NCBI GenBank assembly: GCA_021397835.1
Contig: JAJFZO010000344.1
Coordinates: 7,936,001-8,000,000, forward strand
Length of the DNA: 64,000 nt
Reading direction: 5' to 3'
Source of the DNA: Moringa oleifera
Taxonomy: Eukaryota; Streptophyta; Magnoliopsida; Brassicales; Moringaceae
This document shows, in pieces, positions 11,894-24,782 of the stretch. Numbering within the stretch: the stretch's first letter is position 1; each line of letters opens with the position of its first letter. Position numbers and translations under genes: made by a program. The notes under the pieces were generated by a model, which searched no databases, was not told the origin of the DNA, and saw only the letters and a list, made by a program, of their open reading frames with translations.

Positions 11894-14147
11894 CTAATTG
11901 TGCACGGAGGATCTTGTAGTGAGTGATGATCTCATATCTACAATGGCAGATTCATCTGCTCCCATATTGATGGCCTCTTTGCTTGCTCTTGTAAACCTTG
12001 AGATGGCTCCTGTCACATACTCATGAGCTTCTTTCACACTCATTTTCTTCCCCATCTCATCTGGGAAGCTGCTCAGGAAGTGATCACCGTTAAGAACAGC
12101 TGCAAGTTGAACAACTTCACTTTGAAACTCCGATAGCCCTCTATCTTCCTTTGCTTCTGTCCTCCTCAATGGTGTAACATCAGGCAAGGTCACTGTAAAC
12201 AGATCACAGGGAACACATGTTCAGTTCTGTCCAATAAACAAACAACTTACAAAAACTAAAACAAAAGTGACATTCTTCTTTCCTAGATTAACATATACAT
12301 AACCAAGATAAATGCTATGCAAATAATTCAGGAGCATCCTCTGCGTTCTGTTTCTTTTCCTCTTCTTTATTGGCCGAAGATTCTTAATGGGCATTCTGAA
12401 CTGGTGCCTGATCTTGCTAAATCTGCTCAAAGGGCCAACTGGGTTAGAAGGATTAGTACCTGGGCAATCAGTTCTGGGAGAGGTCAACTCTCCAACAATC
12501 CCCTCGAATGTACCAGCCCAAGCATCTCTGTGAGTCAAGAAGTTGGAGGAGAGGTTGAAGATTTTCTTAATTGTTGCAGGAACTGAAGAGTGCTCAAACT
12601 CAGAGCTCGGAGTAGGTCCTTGTGGGCCATGAATCACTACCGAAAAGACAGCAAAGAATAGTCAACTACATATCAAGAACTCCATACAGAAAACCCCTAG
12701 ACAACAAATCTTGAAAATGCACAACTTGCAGTAAAAAACATTATACGCCGATCACATGCATCCTTCAGCTGCGGGACGTGTGGAATTACTCATCAAAAAG
12801 TCAGCTGTAATGTTGAGTTCAAAACCATAACCACTCAACAACATTCCACTAGATCCACCAGTCAGTGATACAAGAGAATCTACCAAGAAGATCAACCAAT
12901 CCATTAACAATATAACGTCAACATCAAGGCTGTTCCCCTAATTAAGATTATGGCAATACTAAGCTCAATAGGAGGGGTAAAGATCAAATTTGAAGACAAA
13001 CTAGCAAATAGAAGTCATGTAATAAGAATTTGAGCTCACCAGTTCCTTTCTTGATCCAAGGGGAGACCATAATTGTTGGCACGCGGACACCAAGCCTATC
13101 AAACTTGAAGAAGTCAGGAGCAGGGCCAGTGTTACCGTCCGGATTAGGAACATTGACATAAGGAGTGTTCACATGATCATAGAACCCACCATGCTCATCA
13201 TAAGTAATGATAAAAAGGGTCTCATTCCACTGGGGACTAGCTCTCAGTGTCTCATAAACCTCCTTAACAAGCTTTTGCCCATTGGCGACGTCGTGAGAAG
13301 GGTGATCATCATTTGCAGGGATTAGCTTAAGATCAAAATACCGCGGCTCTATCACTGTTAAGCTGGGCAACTTCCCTTTTCTGGCATCTTTCTTGAAGTG
13401 CGAATCGAACTGATGGAACTTGAAAACATACTTCAATTTCCTCATATTTCTATAGAACAGAGTTGTTGGTATGTTTTGGAAGTAAATACCAAAATCGACG
13501 CCATTCTCATGAAGTGAATCAAATATGGTCTTCTGTGGGTACCCCAGTGCCAGCTGCTTCTTGACATGGCTTGTTGCTCCATGAGAAGTAGCTGAGTAGA
13601 TAAACAGCCTGTTGGGTTGGGTTGGGCCAGGAATTGAAGAGAACCACCTGTCAAAAACGGCAAATTCTCGCACCAGAGCAGCATAAATCGGAACAGATTC
13701 AGGCCTAAAGCCTTTCATAACCGTGTGAGAGAGATTATCCGGCATGGAGAGTGCTTGTTCCACAAAACCAGTCATTGAAGGAAATGAATTAGACCCAAAT
13801 ACCTGTTCCTTCACAGCTTGGAAGGAGTGACCCGGATCCGGGTCCACATACTCTGCATCATCCGTGAAGCAGATGGTTTGCGTGGTTGCATTCTTGGTAG
13901 ACACTGGGTTGCATTCTTCCCCTGTGACTCCATCGATTGACGAGTTAATGGATTTCTTCATCCATCCCAGCATGTGGTCGAAGGATCTATTCTCCATGAC
14001 CAAAACAACAACTGTCTTAATTGGTGACTGCCCCGGCGGTGCTGCGATGGCCGGATGCAGCGGGGCAAAAACACATGATACAGTGAGAAACAGCAAGAAA
14101 ATGGAGGGAAATGAGGATGGTGGTGAACTGGTTTTGGATCCTCGCAT
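11894..14147 (-). CDS. NPC6: Non-specific phospholipase C, NPC6 type
   Basis: Three minus-strand exons: 14147-13040, 12636-12460 and 12192-11894. They give 1584 nt and 527 aa, with phase-1 introns. The start is the ATG for [11 protein letters not shown] cleavable signal peptide is likely: a hydrophobic core at about residues 16-28, then PAIAA near 36. Phosphoesterase-family motifs follow in order: ENRSFDH (about 52-58), GPTQPNR, DDHPSHD and [11 protein letters not shown], which carry the expected catalytic and metal-binding residues. The C-terminal [19 protein letters not shown] and SSLTTR block is also present. NPC enzymes cleave phospholipids and, for some members, galactolipids to diacylglycerol. 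From memory the sequence is closest to Arabidopsis NPC6 (At3g48610). NPC1/NPC2 are less similar in the [15 protein letters not shown] and [10 protein letters not shown] regions. Confidence 0.94.
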
Positions 14148-16192
14148 GGCTGTGGTAAAAGAAACAGGCCCTTTGGCTAAGGGGGTTTGTCTCAGTTGAA
14201 GCAAATGGCTTATCTTTAAGGATCCAAAGAAGATATAACGAAGTAAATTGGCAGTGGACAGTAAAGTTGATTGGGAATCTTATACACTAACGCAGAGAGA
14301 AGGGGAATCCACTCCACTAGCTTTTGGTAAAGTGGCACTGAGAAAAGAGAAGCTTCTAGTTTTAATGCTCTTTGCCCTCTTCTTTTAAAAAAAAAAAAAC
14401 AAAAATGCCAGATTAAAGCAATAAAAGTTTAAAAATAGAAATTGTCTTTGTTTAATGAAATTAAGTTGGCAAGATATGGTACATTCCGTCTATTTCGGTG
14501 ATATTTTAGGGATCGGGTTCAATTGTCTGTGGAATGATTGGCTGTGGCAAGGTATAGCTAAGAATCATGAGCTCCCATTCACAAGTTTGGAATCATTGCC
14601 CTTTTATTAGAAAGAAATCCATGTCATGACTGGATTTTATGAAGGTTGCCAGTCATGATCATCATTATTATATATTTAAACTTTCCAAACTTAATTAATT
14701 TGACCTGATTAAACCATATATATGAACAAATTATTTTATATTATATACTGAACAATAAAATAATGAACATGTAATTATAATAATAAAAGATGAGTATTAT
14801 GCAAATTTAAAAAAATAAAAAAGTCTTTTATGGATTTAAGTTTATGTTAATTTTTAATAAAATTAAATAATTTAGAACTTATCATATTAATATAATATAT
14901 ATAATTTTATTTATTAATTTTGTTGTATAGATAACTTTTAAAAATTCAATATATTTGAATTCAAGGAAAAAAAAAAAAACTGTAGTTTCTTTGTTGTGAT
15001 TTTGACAGTTGAGTTTCCTTGGTCAAAACTGCTGCCTTAATTCAAGGAAAAAAGAAACCACCGCCTGTTTCCATCATTGAATACGGAAAACCGTCCAATC
15101 CGGACCACTACTGTGCTAGTGCCTGTTTAATCACATTTAATCTTTATTTAATCTGATCCTAATGCCCTCTTAATAAGGTTGATTCTTTGTTTAATTAAGC
15201 TTTGTTGAAAAAGTCACCCGCATAAAGTCCACATTCAGACAGGCCCATACCCAGTACTCAGAGATCAATGCATCAGAAGAATCGCCACGAATTCCAAGTG
15301 ATGCAGCACCGGAGATTATTATATTCACAGAAAATCACAGATCCTTCCTCTTCTTAACAAAAGTAACATTACAAAATTAGATGGAAGACTGATGTGTCTG
15401 TCTGCAAATGTGGGGATCTAGTCATCGGCATGATAGTGGGTTAATAATATTATAACTTTAGATGAAGAAGAAAAGCATATTTTGCCACTGTAATGGCAAC
15501 TTAGAGAGTAAGGCCTGATGAGGTGAATGTGACCGTGTTGTTTTTCTATGGGTAGAAGCCACTTTGGGAACCATTAAGTCAAAAAAGGTTAAATGTACCA
15601 CAGGTGTTAAAATCAAGTGACTGCCACACAAGTAAACGTGGGCCAAGAGGGCTCCACGCTCACCTCACCGACAGTGAAAGTTGAGGCTTGGAGGTTGGTG
15701 TCAGGGGCACACAGACAGAGACTCCCACATGACAGATGAGATGGCTCCACTGTCAGCAGGTTCTTTCTTGTTGATCTGTAGTGGTCATTGCTTGCTCGAT
15801 CTTACTGCCTTCTGTGTTTGGCCTTTCACCAGTTCAACCAGCTCATTTCATGGTGGAGACATTGTTCAATGCTCATATATCATGACAAACTAATATAGAT
15901 GCATGGCATTAGATTATAAGGATCATTAGTCTGAAAGATATACAATGTTAGAAGTTATATGAGTTTACAGAACTTCAGTTGTCAGAGTACACAATCGTAC
16001 ATGCAAACAATGCAAGCACCCAAAAAGACGTGAACAGTTTTTTTCCCCTGTGTATTTCTTTCTACAAAAATGAGCATTAAGCACAAAGATGGCTGTCCCC
16101 CAACCAAGTTCAATTTGGCCTTCTAGTTAGGAGACTCTCATTTGCGCTTTTCTTGGCAGATCACTTATGAAATGGGAACGACTTCTTCAATA
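14148..16192. other. Intergenic between NPC6 and the CBSCBSPB gene
   Basis: The left side is the NPC6 5' flank and promoter. The right end must include the 3' UTR of the CBS gene. A 70-codon plus ORF near 15.7 kb shows no family features. AT-rich DNA occupies 14650-15000. I see no RNA gene. Confidence 0.5.
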
Positions 16193-19100
16193 TTAATTGC
16201 CTGCTCTTTTCAAGTATGCTAATACACCTAATCCAGCTACCAGGGCAGCCCCTGCTGCAACAGCACTGTAGGCAGCAGCCCATGCATCTCTATTGGCGTA
16301 ATCCATACTAGTGGAATCAGAGGCCATCCTTCGACCACGTCTTCCTGAATAATCCAAATGCAATCTCAAGCCCTGCAATACACCATTGCAATCATCAGAA
16401 CTTTAAGCTTGACAAACTTTTTTACTAAAAACACGGATACACAAGCACATATCAAAATAAATCAGAATTGCATTTCACCAGAAAAGAGAATGACCTAAAA
16501 CCTATATCCATTAGTGTTCGAAACTAAAAAAAGTATAAGGATCCTCCAGAGCCCAAATAACAAAAACTGTCCACAAAAAATAACATAAAAATAAAACATC
16601 GATCTATGTTCCATGATCGCGGACAAGCATTAAGAATCACTGCCCTGGCATACCTTCCACCCAACTGATTTTGCATGGTCCACAGCTGCTACAAGATCAT
16701 TATCTGATGCCAACACGACTTTGTCATGGTCTTCATCTTCATACTGAAGATTGCATACCAATTAGCACAAAATCAAGAGCAAGGGAAAACAAAAGGTCTA
16801 AACTAAAGTTAATCAAAGATAATGTTCCCAGAATATTAACGGATACCAGAATTTGTGGTAGGTTATCACAGTCGATCTGATCCCCCACCCTCTGAAGAAT
16901 TGCAGTTATAAGATCTGTCAAACTTCGAGTTTCTGTAAAACAAATCCACTTTATTGTACTGGAAGTTGGGGGTGATCTAGTATTAGATGACATAATATTG
17001 CGAAGAAAAGAAAGGATTATCTACTATGAGAGTAAGCACCATATTTTCCTAGACTACAAAGTTAAATACAAATATTTTTTTATATAAAAAAAACCACCAA
17101 AGGGGGGTAGGTGTTATGGTTACACAGAGGCACCTAGTGAAGGGAAGGAGGGTGCTTTAGAGTTCAAACCACTTGCAAATGATATGCTCTTGGACCAGTC
17201 GAATAAAACGCTTACCACATGTAAATCTATGCATGCGGCCCTTTCCATCTTGAATTTTAAAAGCAAATGTGTTTCCCAGTGTAGGAAAGGGAAAAGATTT
17301 CCCTGTCTCTGCTTCAGAAGCCATTTTCAAGGAACCTTCTTCACTGAAAGGTTAATAACTCCAGTTAAGTAAATATTATTGGCCCAAATTAAATTAAACA
17401 ATCATAATAACATGAAAAGATGAAACCTCCTAGCCTCCTCCTCATCTTCATTAACAGACAATGCCATGGCAGAATCCCAAAACTTTTGCATCATTGTGCT
17501 TGCTGCCTCACTAGTCACTCCAACACTACTTCCAGCCTAGTTAGTGAAGGGAAGTAAACTGAACCATATTATTCTCCACAAGAAAAAGACCATGAAACTC
17601 TCAGCACAAAGGAAATATCATATGCTTCTCAAGATGTTATCTATTGCCTTACAAACATTCCAAAGAGGTGTTTTTAACTGGTGCTAACCAAATTCTTATG
17701 TTGTGTGCCAATGAAACATAAGGAAAAGTTATTATCATGAGTAGGCAGTCGTCGAAGTCTTTTACGAAAGTTTCTAGAAAGAGGCAATCAATTATTAAAC
17801 AAAAAAGATCAGTGGATAGTCAGAGGGAAAGGAAAGAAAGTGTCTAACAAAAGCAAAGCCCTAGAAATTCACTATGTTGCAATACTTCCATTCAGTATTT
17901 AGCAGCAACCTCAAACATTTGTGAGGCTCAAAAAAGAATTTAGCAGGAACATATCAGCCACTGGCAATGGATCCAGAACAGCCAGACAGAAACAGAATTA
18001 CAGTCTCTCAATTAATTAGCAATAGTCAACACCGGAATACCATAAGTTAGTCAACTACTCATCACAAAAAGAGAGTCTTTGCCATGATGGTACATGCATT
18101 CTCAAATTTCACTTGTTCGACTATTTCAAAAGTACTCATTAGCACCTGGGCTCCCAAAAAATAGTTTCTCAATAAAGGGCTAACTACAGAAGGGGCAGTG
18201 TGCACATTTAAGCCTGTCTACGTAACCGACAAACATAGCATGCAATGTATCAAAATGACTAAACCTGACTTACTGTAGCAACAGCAGCATGAGTTATGTG
18301 GATTACATCAACAACAGCAACTATATCTCCATCTGCATTGCATATTCATACTTATCAGAAGTTGACTTGATTTACAGTTATTGTTCTTAGTCATAGTGCA
18401 GTCCATAATACCTTTATCTACAACAGGTAGATGCAAAAATTTCCCATCATGCATGACATGCAAAGCATCAACTATTGGTGTATCAACCGTTGCACACTCT
18501 GGATTAGGAGTCATGACCTGTAAATGAAATCAAACGAATAAAACCAGATATCTAATGTCCTTTCTCATTGAAAAAACAAATTTTTAAAAAGAAAAAGCAG
18601 AAAATGGCATGCTTCCTGATAGGAGTGAATATCACAACCTTTTGGAAACTTAGAGATTCTATGAAATTGAAATTAAATTATACAGAAAGACTGGACCAAT
18701 TAGAACATTTAATGTCTGGTAGAAAAAAAATACCTTCTCCATAGTAGTCGACTCTGGAGGAAGATTATGGGCTATCACCCGCATCAATATATCCTTTGAA
18801 CTACCACATGAAAAGGAAATTGTCATAATTTTATTAACAAAAACCATAAAAAGGAAAGATCTAAGGCCACAATATTTAGATGTAAAAATAATGAGCAAGA
18901 CAGTTCCTCTTCAATTAAAAAAAAGAAAGAAAAAACTAAACTACACAAAAAAAGACAGCCAACAACTTCAGAATGAGACTCACGTTACAATGCCTCGTGG
19001 TTTGTTTTCAATTGTCACAACGGCAGAGCTTGATCGAGATTCAAGCATCTTCTTAGTTACCACTAATACTGTGTCAGTTGATGAAACTGTTAAAACCCTG

Positions 19101-21299
19101 AAAGATGCCACTAATAGGTTAAACAGAGCAACTTGCATCATAGTCATCAAATACATTACACAAAAGTAAAACAACCATACAAATTATTATATAAATATTC
19201 AAAAAGATATTACCTACTTTGAATTGTCCGGGATAATTGTAGATAGAGAGGGCCTAAACATCCGCTCTCTAAGTGTCTCGATAAAAGTGTTAGGACCTGC
19301 ATATAAAACCAAAAACTGGAATCAAATTCTTTGTATATTAAGAAAACTGACCAAGTAAATATCCACACAGCAGAAAGTAAGAGGGTAGGCTGAAGGAATT
19401 GCTGAAAGATTAAGAAAATTAACTAAATGCACAACAGTATCTCCTACCAGTGAGAGATGTTCCCCAGTTTTTCTCCACTCCTTCGACAGCAGCAGCAATA
19501 GCCTTACCCTTTTCAGCTGCCCTTTCCATACGAGCAATAGCATCATATAAACACTTTGCTATGTCTAGTAGGGCAATAACCTCACCATTCTCCACAACTG
19601 GCAAATGTCTAAATTTTCCTGTAGAGACCCATATAAGAGGACCATTTCAGGGTTAAAGCAAGAAGCAGTACGATACTTTTCTCTAGTAAAAAAAAGGTGG
19701 ATCTGCTTCTGAAAGTATAACCAACCTTGTACCATTTTTTGGAGAGCTTCCACAGCAAGAGTGTCAGAAAGAACAAATACAGGATTCCTGGTCATAACTT
19801 TAGAAACAGGTGTCTCCTCAAGATTAAGCTCATGGGCAATTACTCTCGTTGCTATGTCCTTAATCAACAGAGTGTACGAATAAATCATACAATAGGTATT
19901 GAAGCACAAGTAAATGCAGCCTAAGCGGTTGCAAGCCTCATCCCCCTTGCAGCAATATAACAAATAATAATGGCATCATACCTTGTCCGTAAGGATTCCA
20001 CAAAGCAACGCATTAGAGTCGGTTAACAACAATGCATCCACTCGACGAGCAGCCATTCGACGACAAGCCTCATAAATACTTGTATTTTCTGGCACTGTAA
20101 GGGCTTTTGACAGCCGCAATCGCTTTACTGTGCGCTCCCCAGTGAGTCCCCTGTTCCAAAGTGATAAGAAAGCCACTCTTACTACCATTTCAATGCATAA
20201 ACTATTGATCATTTTGGAATATTGTGATATATTCACCATAACTAGAGGACTGGCTTTATATTATTTTCACCTTGGACTTAAACAGATGATTCAAGATTTC
20301 ATGCCAGCATCTCACCCAACACTTGGATGTTTTAGTTGTCTCTCAAAAACTGCTATTTATTTTTTATGATAATATCTCATAAAACTGATAGAAATACAAA
20401 AGCATTGATGCAATGTTGCAACATCCAGAGCTCCTTCCACAAGTCAAATGCGAATCTTGGCTGTTGGTGGATCCTTCGTGTTTTGAAGAGATAGCGGGCA
20501 AGAGGGGAAACCTTTATGTTTTGAAGAGGCTGTGGGGGAGAGTGAAAACCTTTCTGTTTTGAGAAGGCTGTGAGGGAAGGGGGAGAGGAGGCATAACCTA
20601 CAGATCCACCTTGCACAATACAGAAAGAGACAAGATTGCCCAGGGAACAAGAAAGATAATTATCTATAGAAAGCATATCTGATGCCATACTGAGTAGACA
20701 GCCATCAAGCATATGCCAATTGGAACAAACATCTGAAACAAAGTAGCTAAGACACCTTCATTTAGGAAGTAGGCAGTGTCTGAAACCTCCTAAAATAGCT
20801 GTCCAATATATCCAGTTCAGTCAGCAAAAACATCTCAGAAGGAGCAGGTAAAAGCCATCCTGTTCTCACTACAATCCCCCTAAAAAGAAAAAGTCACTAG
20901 ACGCTGGTATTCTCAACCTGAGTGCTACGTGATTAATTGATTATAACCATTCAGTAACTAGATACCCACACTCACCTATGTACAGGCAAAACTATCAAGA
21001 CTTCTTTTGACACTGCCCGTGGAAAAACAGAGAGGACTTACATTCATCAAGTGATATTGCCTCAAAACATCTTATTGGCAGCATAAAAAAAGAATCAAGA
21101 AGCACAGAAGAAAGCAAGAATCTTAATGCACATGGCAAACAGAAAGTCAAGTGACATACATAGACGATCGAGAGGCTGTAAGAGATCTTCGCGCAGAGTC
21201 AGGGCCTGCTCCGCCATTCTCAGAAGCTTTCTTCCTCCCATGATGTGAGGAACTTGATAATGACAGGCTTTTTCTCGAGGAAGTGCTATGACCAGTCAT
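16193..21299 (-). CDS. CBS domain and PB1 domain-containing protein (CBSCBSPB)
   Basis: Fourteen minus-strand exons: 21299-21160, 20150-19982, 19858-19726, 19618-19448, 19296-19218, 19097-18984, 18800-18734, 18517-18412, 18332-18274, 17536-17427, 17343-17216, 16932-16847, 16743-16654 and 16372-16193. They give 1632 nt and 543 aa, with every junction in phase. A Ser-rich N-terminus precedes GERTVKRLRLSKALTVPE. Two CBS pairs lie at about 55-195 and 230-345 (ARRVDALLLTD, CGILTDKDIATRVIA, LPVVENGEVIALLDI, KFLHLPVVDKDGDIVAVVDV). A PB1 domain (about 400-485) contains NTFAFKIQDGKGRMHRF and QILYEDEDHDKVVLASDNDL. A hydrophobic C-terminal tail (AVAAGAALVAGLGVLAYLKR) suggests tail anchoring. CBS pairs usually sense adenosine ligands and PB1 mediates oligomerisation; the function of plant CBSCBSPB proteins is little known. 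The splice acceptor ending at 21337 just upstream points to a 5'-UTR intron. Confidence 0.95.
20480..20594. repeat. 38-bp minisatellite in intron 1 of the CBSCBSPB gene
   Basis: About three imperfect 38-bp units begin GTTTTGA at 20480, 20518 and 20556. Each then has GA-rich text and the first two end AAACCTTT. It lies inside the roughly 1-kb first coding intron. Confidence 0.7.
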
Positions 21300-22712
21300 C
21301 TCCACTAATGATAACAAAATCTCCTCCTCCAAATCCCTGCAACAACAACATGGTTCTCATAAACAACGAGTATAAACACGAAAAATTAAATGACAGAAAA
21401 GAATTATTTGGTTGCATTGAAGACTATGGAGAAGAATATGCAACTGATACATTTGAGCCTTTCATTTCCTTCCTTTACTTCTAAAAAAAATTGTATATCT
21501 TGGTAGGCCCAGCTCCAGATGATACAAATTTCTAGTTATCTTTCGCTTTTAAATTAACTTCATTTTTTCAGCAAGCAGACAGATGGCAATTCAATCTTGA
21601 ATAAACATGAAAAGGAGGCCTTACCTAGAATTCTTATTTCTATTTTTCCTAGATCGAAACAAAAAACCTTCCAATCAAAAACCAGAATCGGATGAATTTC
21701 ACCGTGCAAGTATGATCCTATAAACCGAGAGGCAGAGGATGAAAGAAGCAAATCAGTTGCCTCGAAATGCGCCGGGATATGATTGAAAATTAGGTGGAAA
21801 CAAACAGCTTCTTCCTTTTGAAAATCTTTATGGAAAATTAGAAAGGTCGAGGTCGGGAATCTTGTCGGAAAGTTGGATTCTTCCGGGAAAATTCACCGAC
21901 CAGAGAGGGAAGGAGGGAGGGAGAAATGAAACCCTATCAACGGAAGGATTGTGGATTTTCTATGGGGTTGGGGAAGCAACCAATGGAATGCATACACGTA
22001 AACAATTTCAACTGAAATTGCTCGAATTTCACGGGGGATTTTGTGAGGCTCCCAATTTTCACTTAAAGCATATTCTAATTACATATTTACCCTTACCGAA
22101 CTAATAAACAGACGACAAAAAAATAATAATAATAAAAATGTTAAAAGATAAAGTTAGCTTGTGAAGCCAGGACATAACGCCTGGATGAAGCACAAATCTT
22201 TCAGGACAGCTGAAAATTCGATTTCGTTTATTTATTTTTATATATAATTTAAGTATGGGAATTTTTTTTTTTTTAATTTTACAAGCTTATGAATATATTG
22301 AAATTTTAAAAAATATTTTATTTAATATTTTTATTTCATTGTGTGTATATATTTGATATGATGTACTTATGTTTCCATCTAGATTTTCAATTCGACTGTA
22401 ATGATTTTTTTGAGAGATTATAAATATTTAATAATTTAATAAAATAAATTATTAAAATACACTTTATTTATATATTTTATTTTATTATAATAAATTATGA
22501 AGATATTCCTTTAATTGTTAAATTAAAATCTATACAACTTTAAGTAAAAAAGAAAAAATCTGAATCCATCTGTCTGAGATTCATTAATTGTTTTTTTATT
22601 TATTGCCGAACGGGGATTACCTTTAACAGGGCTGCTGGTGACTGAAGGGTTCTGAAGTAGTTAAGACTTTGAAAGAGTAAAAAGATTAAGCAGAGTCAAA
22701 TGGGTCGCCGTC

Positions 22713-23114
22713 ATGCCTGTAGTTTTTTATCAATACTTGCGTGAGAGCCTATCTGATCATGCCAGAAAGCATCATCGAGCTGACTTTAAGTTCCTGAAGG
22801 AGAAGCATTCATACTTAAGCATGTCCTTTGCAACACTCGAATGGCTAAAATGGCCGGCCGGCCTGCTTACTGGGTTTTCGTACGTTGAAGGAAGTAGCTT
22901 TAAGCATGAAGGAGAGGAAGGCACGAGATGCTTAACCCAATTCAATGGCCTTCTTGCTTGTATTGTGTCTGACTGTGGATGCATTTCTTTGGAGGAAAGA
23001 AAGAGGCCTTTGCGTGAGAATGTTGTTCTGACTAATATGCTGGAATCTGAATCTAAACAGGGAAACTGTTTCTGTGACCAAGTAAAGGAACAGGTCCTCC
23101 GAAGACCTTTTTGA
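22713..23114 (+). CDS. Unrecognised 133-codon open frame
   Basis: An ATG-initiated frame of 133 aa (MPVVFYQYLRESLSDHARKH...) in a locally less AT-rich island between 22.6 and 23.2 kb. I recognise no domain, signal peptide or membrane segment. The GGCCGGCCGGCC palindrome lies inside it. The opposite strand is also partly open, so coding is not proven. It may instead be part of a transcript leader of the DUF3339 gene that starts 200 bp downstream, or a lineage-specific gene or non-coding RNA. Confidence 0.2.
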   Translation: MPVVFYQYLRESLSDHARKHHRADFKFLKEKHSYLSMSFATLEWLKWPAGLLTGFSYVEGSSFKHEGEEGTRCLTQFNGLLACIVSDCGCISLEERKRPLRENVVLTNMLESESKQGNCFCDQVKEQVLRRPF

Positions 23115-23243
23115 ACCTGTGAAGTAGGCCTCAGTGCTTGCAGTCATGGACATGGGGAATATATAAAATATCACGCTCGGGCTTGCTGAAACTGGGTCCC
23201 TGGCACCACATTTAAAATAGGATCCATGAAATCAGCTTTCCTG

Positions 23244-23258
23244 TGTATATATTAAGCA
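23244..23258 (+). promoter_or_regulatory. Putative TATA box of the first DUF3339 gene
   Basis: GTGTATATATTAAGC lies about 70 bp before the DUF3339 start codon, a suitable spacing for a TATA box with a short leader. Confidence 0.4.
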
Positions 23259-23317
23259 GAAGAGTTGGTGATATTGCTGGCGGGAATCGATTGAAAGAGC
23301 CTGTAGAGGTTGCAGAA

Positions 23318-23527
23318 ATGGCGGATTGGGCGCCCATTGTAGTAGGGCTGCTGCTGTTCATACTCCTTTCGCCTGGTCTCATCTTTCAGCTCCCTGGAAA
23401 CTCTCGCCATGTTGAGTTCGGCAGCTTGAAGACCAACGGGAAGGCCGTCGTCGTCCACACTCTCCTCTTCTTCGGCATCTTCACTATCCTCATTTTGGCT
23501 CTCGGCATTCGCATCCACACTGGCTGA
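23318..23527 (+). CDS. DUF3339 small membrane protein (copy 1)
   Basis: A single-exon frame of 69 aa starting MADWAPIVVGLLLFILLSPG and ending GIRIHTG. There are two hydrophobic segments, at about residues 6-24 and 45-65. Between them lies a conserved loop with QLPGNSRHVEFGSLKTNGKAVVVH. Length and layout match the plant DUF3339 family (PF11820): very short two-pass membrane proteins of unknown function. The start is the family-typical MADW. The second copy 1.25 kb downstream shares the same architecture, so this is a local tandem duplication. Confidence 0.9.
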   Translation: MADWAPIVVGLLLFILLSPGLIFQLPGNSRHVEFGSLKTNGKAVVVHTLLFFGIFTILILALGIRIHTG

Positions 23528-24782
23528 TCAGCAATAGACACACACGGACACGTGTGATCGTCTTTACATATGATTTCTCCTTCAGGATCTTGCCTGTACA
23601 GAAGAATAACCTTCTTGAGAGTATGGCTCCTTAAGAGAAACTTTTTTTTTTTAATTTTTTCTTTTTTAATTTCCCACTCTTGATTGGCTTCTTGTCGTTT
23701 TAATTATGTAATTTTGTTTATTTAATGACAAAATAGGTTCCATATCTACCCAGATGGTGTGTCAATTAATCATTTGAAATCATTTAAGGCTATGATTATT
23801 ATGATAATCACAACCAGATGAAAGACTATGGTTATTTTTTAAAATTAGGTTATTTAATATTTTCTAAATATTAACAGTGATAATTTAATTAAATAAATAA
23901 TATATAAATTTCAAAATTTATTTGAAATTCAATTTAAATATGAAAGTTGTAATTGATTTAATTTTATTTTTAAAATTTTAATTTATTTTAATTAGTAATA
24001 TTTTTGTTGATGAAATTTTTTAAAAATGATTTAAATAAATTTTACACTCAATGTGAAGTTCATCTCTTAAATTTTAATAATTATAAATTTATAAATTATT
24101 ATTTTTATAATTTTTTAAAATTTTGATAACATTAAATTTTAAAAATATACATTTTAATACTAAAATTTTTTAAAATTTTATATGATAGTAATTTGAATAT
24201 TTTTTTGTTTATGTGAAAATTTTCAAATTAATTTTTTTTGTGGATGACCTCTAATTTGAGTATCCATAAATTTTAAGTTTTTTGAAAAAATTTAAATCGA
24301 ACCAAATTGAAATTTTATTGAATGAAATGAAGTTCGATAATTAAATTGAAATTATGAGGAAATTCAGAAATTTTTTATATTTATCTTAAAACAAATAATT
24401 AAAATTTTATATTAGAAAACATTTAGATTTATAAGCAGATTCACTGGACCAGGGCTCGTGTCATTCAGCTGACTCGAATAAGGGACCTATCAAGTTGGGC
24501 CAAGCAGAAGCCCAAACGACACCCATATATCACATCGACTTTGATTCAATCAGGAGAAGATCCTAGCCGTTGAAATTAAAAAATCCTGAAAAACAAGGCT
24601 GACGAGGCCTTAGCCACGTGGGTCTGCACACTCGCTGTCACGAGAAGCGTCCATATCGAAGCACTTGTCTCCTCCCCATCTCTCTCTATCTCATCCCCAG
24701 CTTCCTCTCTTCTTCTCAGATCTTCCTTTCCTTTTTCCTCTCTTCAGCTCCTCTCCGAAAAGATAACTGCAGGCGTACGTTG
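23528..24782. other. AT-rich spacer between the tandem DUF3339 genes
   Basis: Mostly A/T-only sequence with no coding potential. Near 24496-24515 it holds TTGGGCC and AGCCCAA, TGGGCY-type site II words found in promoters of plant housekeeping genes, 270-290 bp before the second copy. Confidence 0.5.

Larger units (their letters stand above)
21337..23317. other. Promoter side of the CBS gene and upstream of the first DUF3339 gene
   Basis: This region holds the 5' UTR, leader intron and promoter of the CBSCBSPB gene, then AT-rich DNA (22100-22560). One open plus frame of 133 codons is listed separately. I see no repeat or RNA gene otherwise. Confidence 0.45.

Noticed and set aside
11894..14147. 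NPC1 or NPC2 identity for the phospholipase
   Set aside because: The [22 protein letters not shown] and [19 protein letters not shown] motifs fit NPC6 better than NPC1/NPC2 as remembered.
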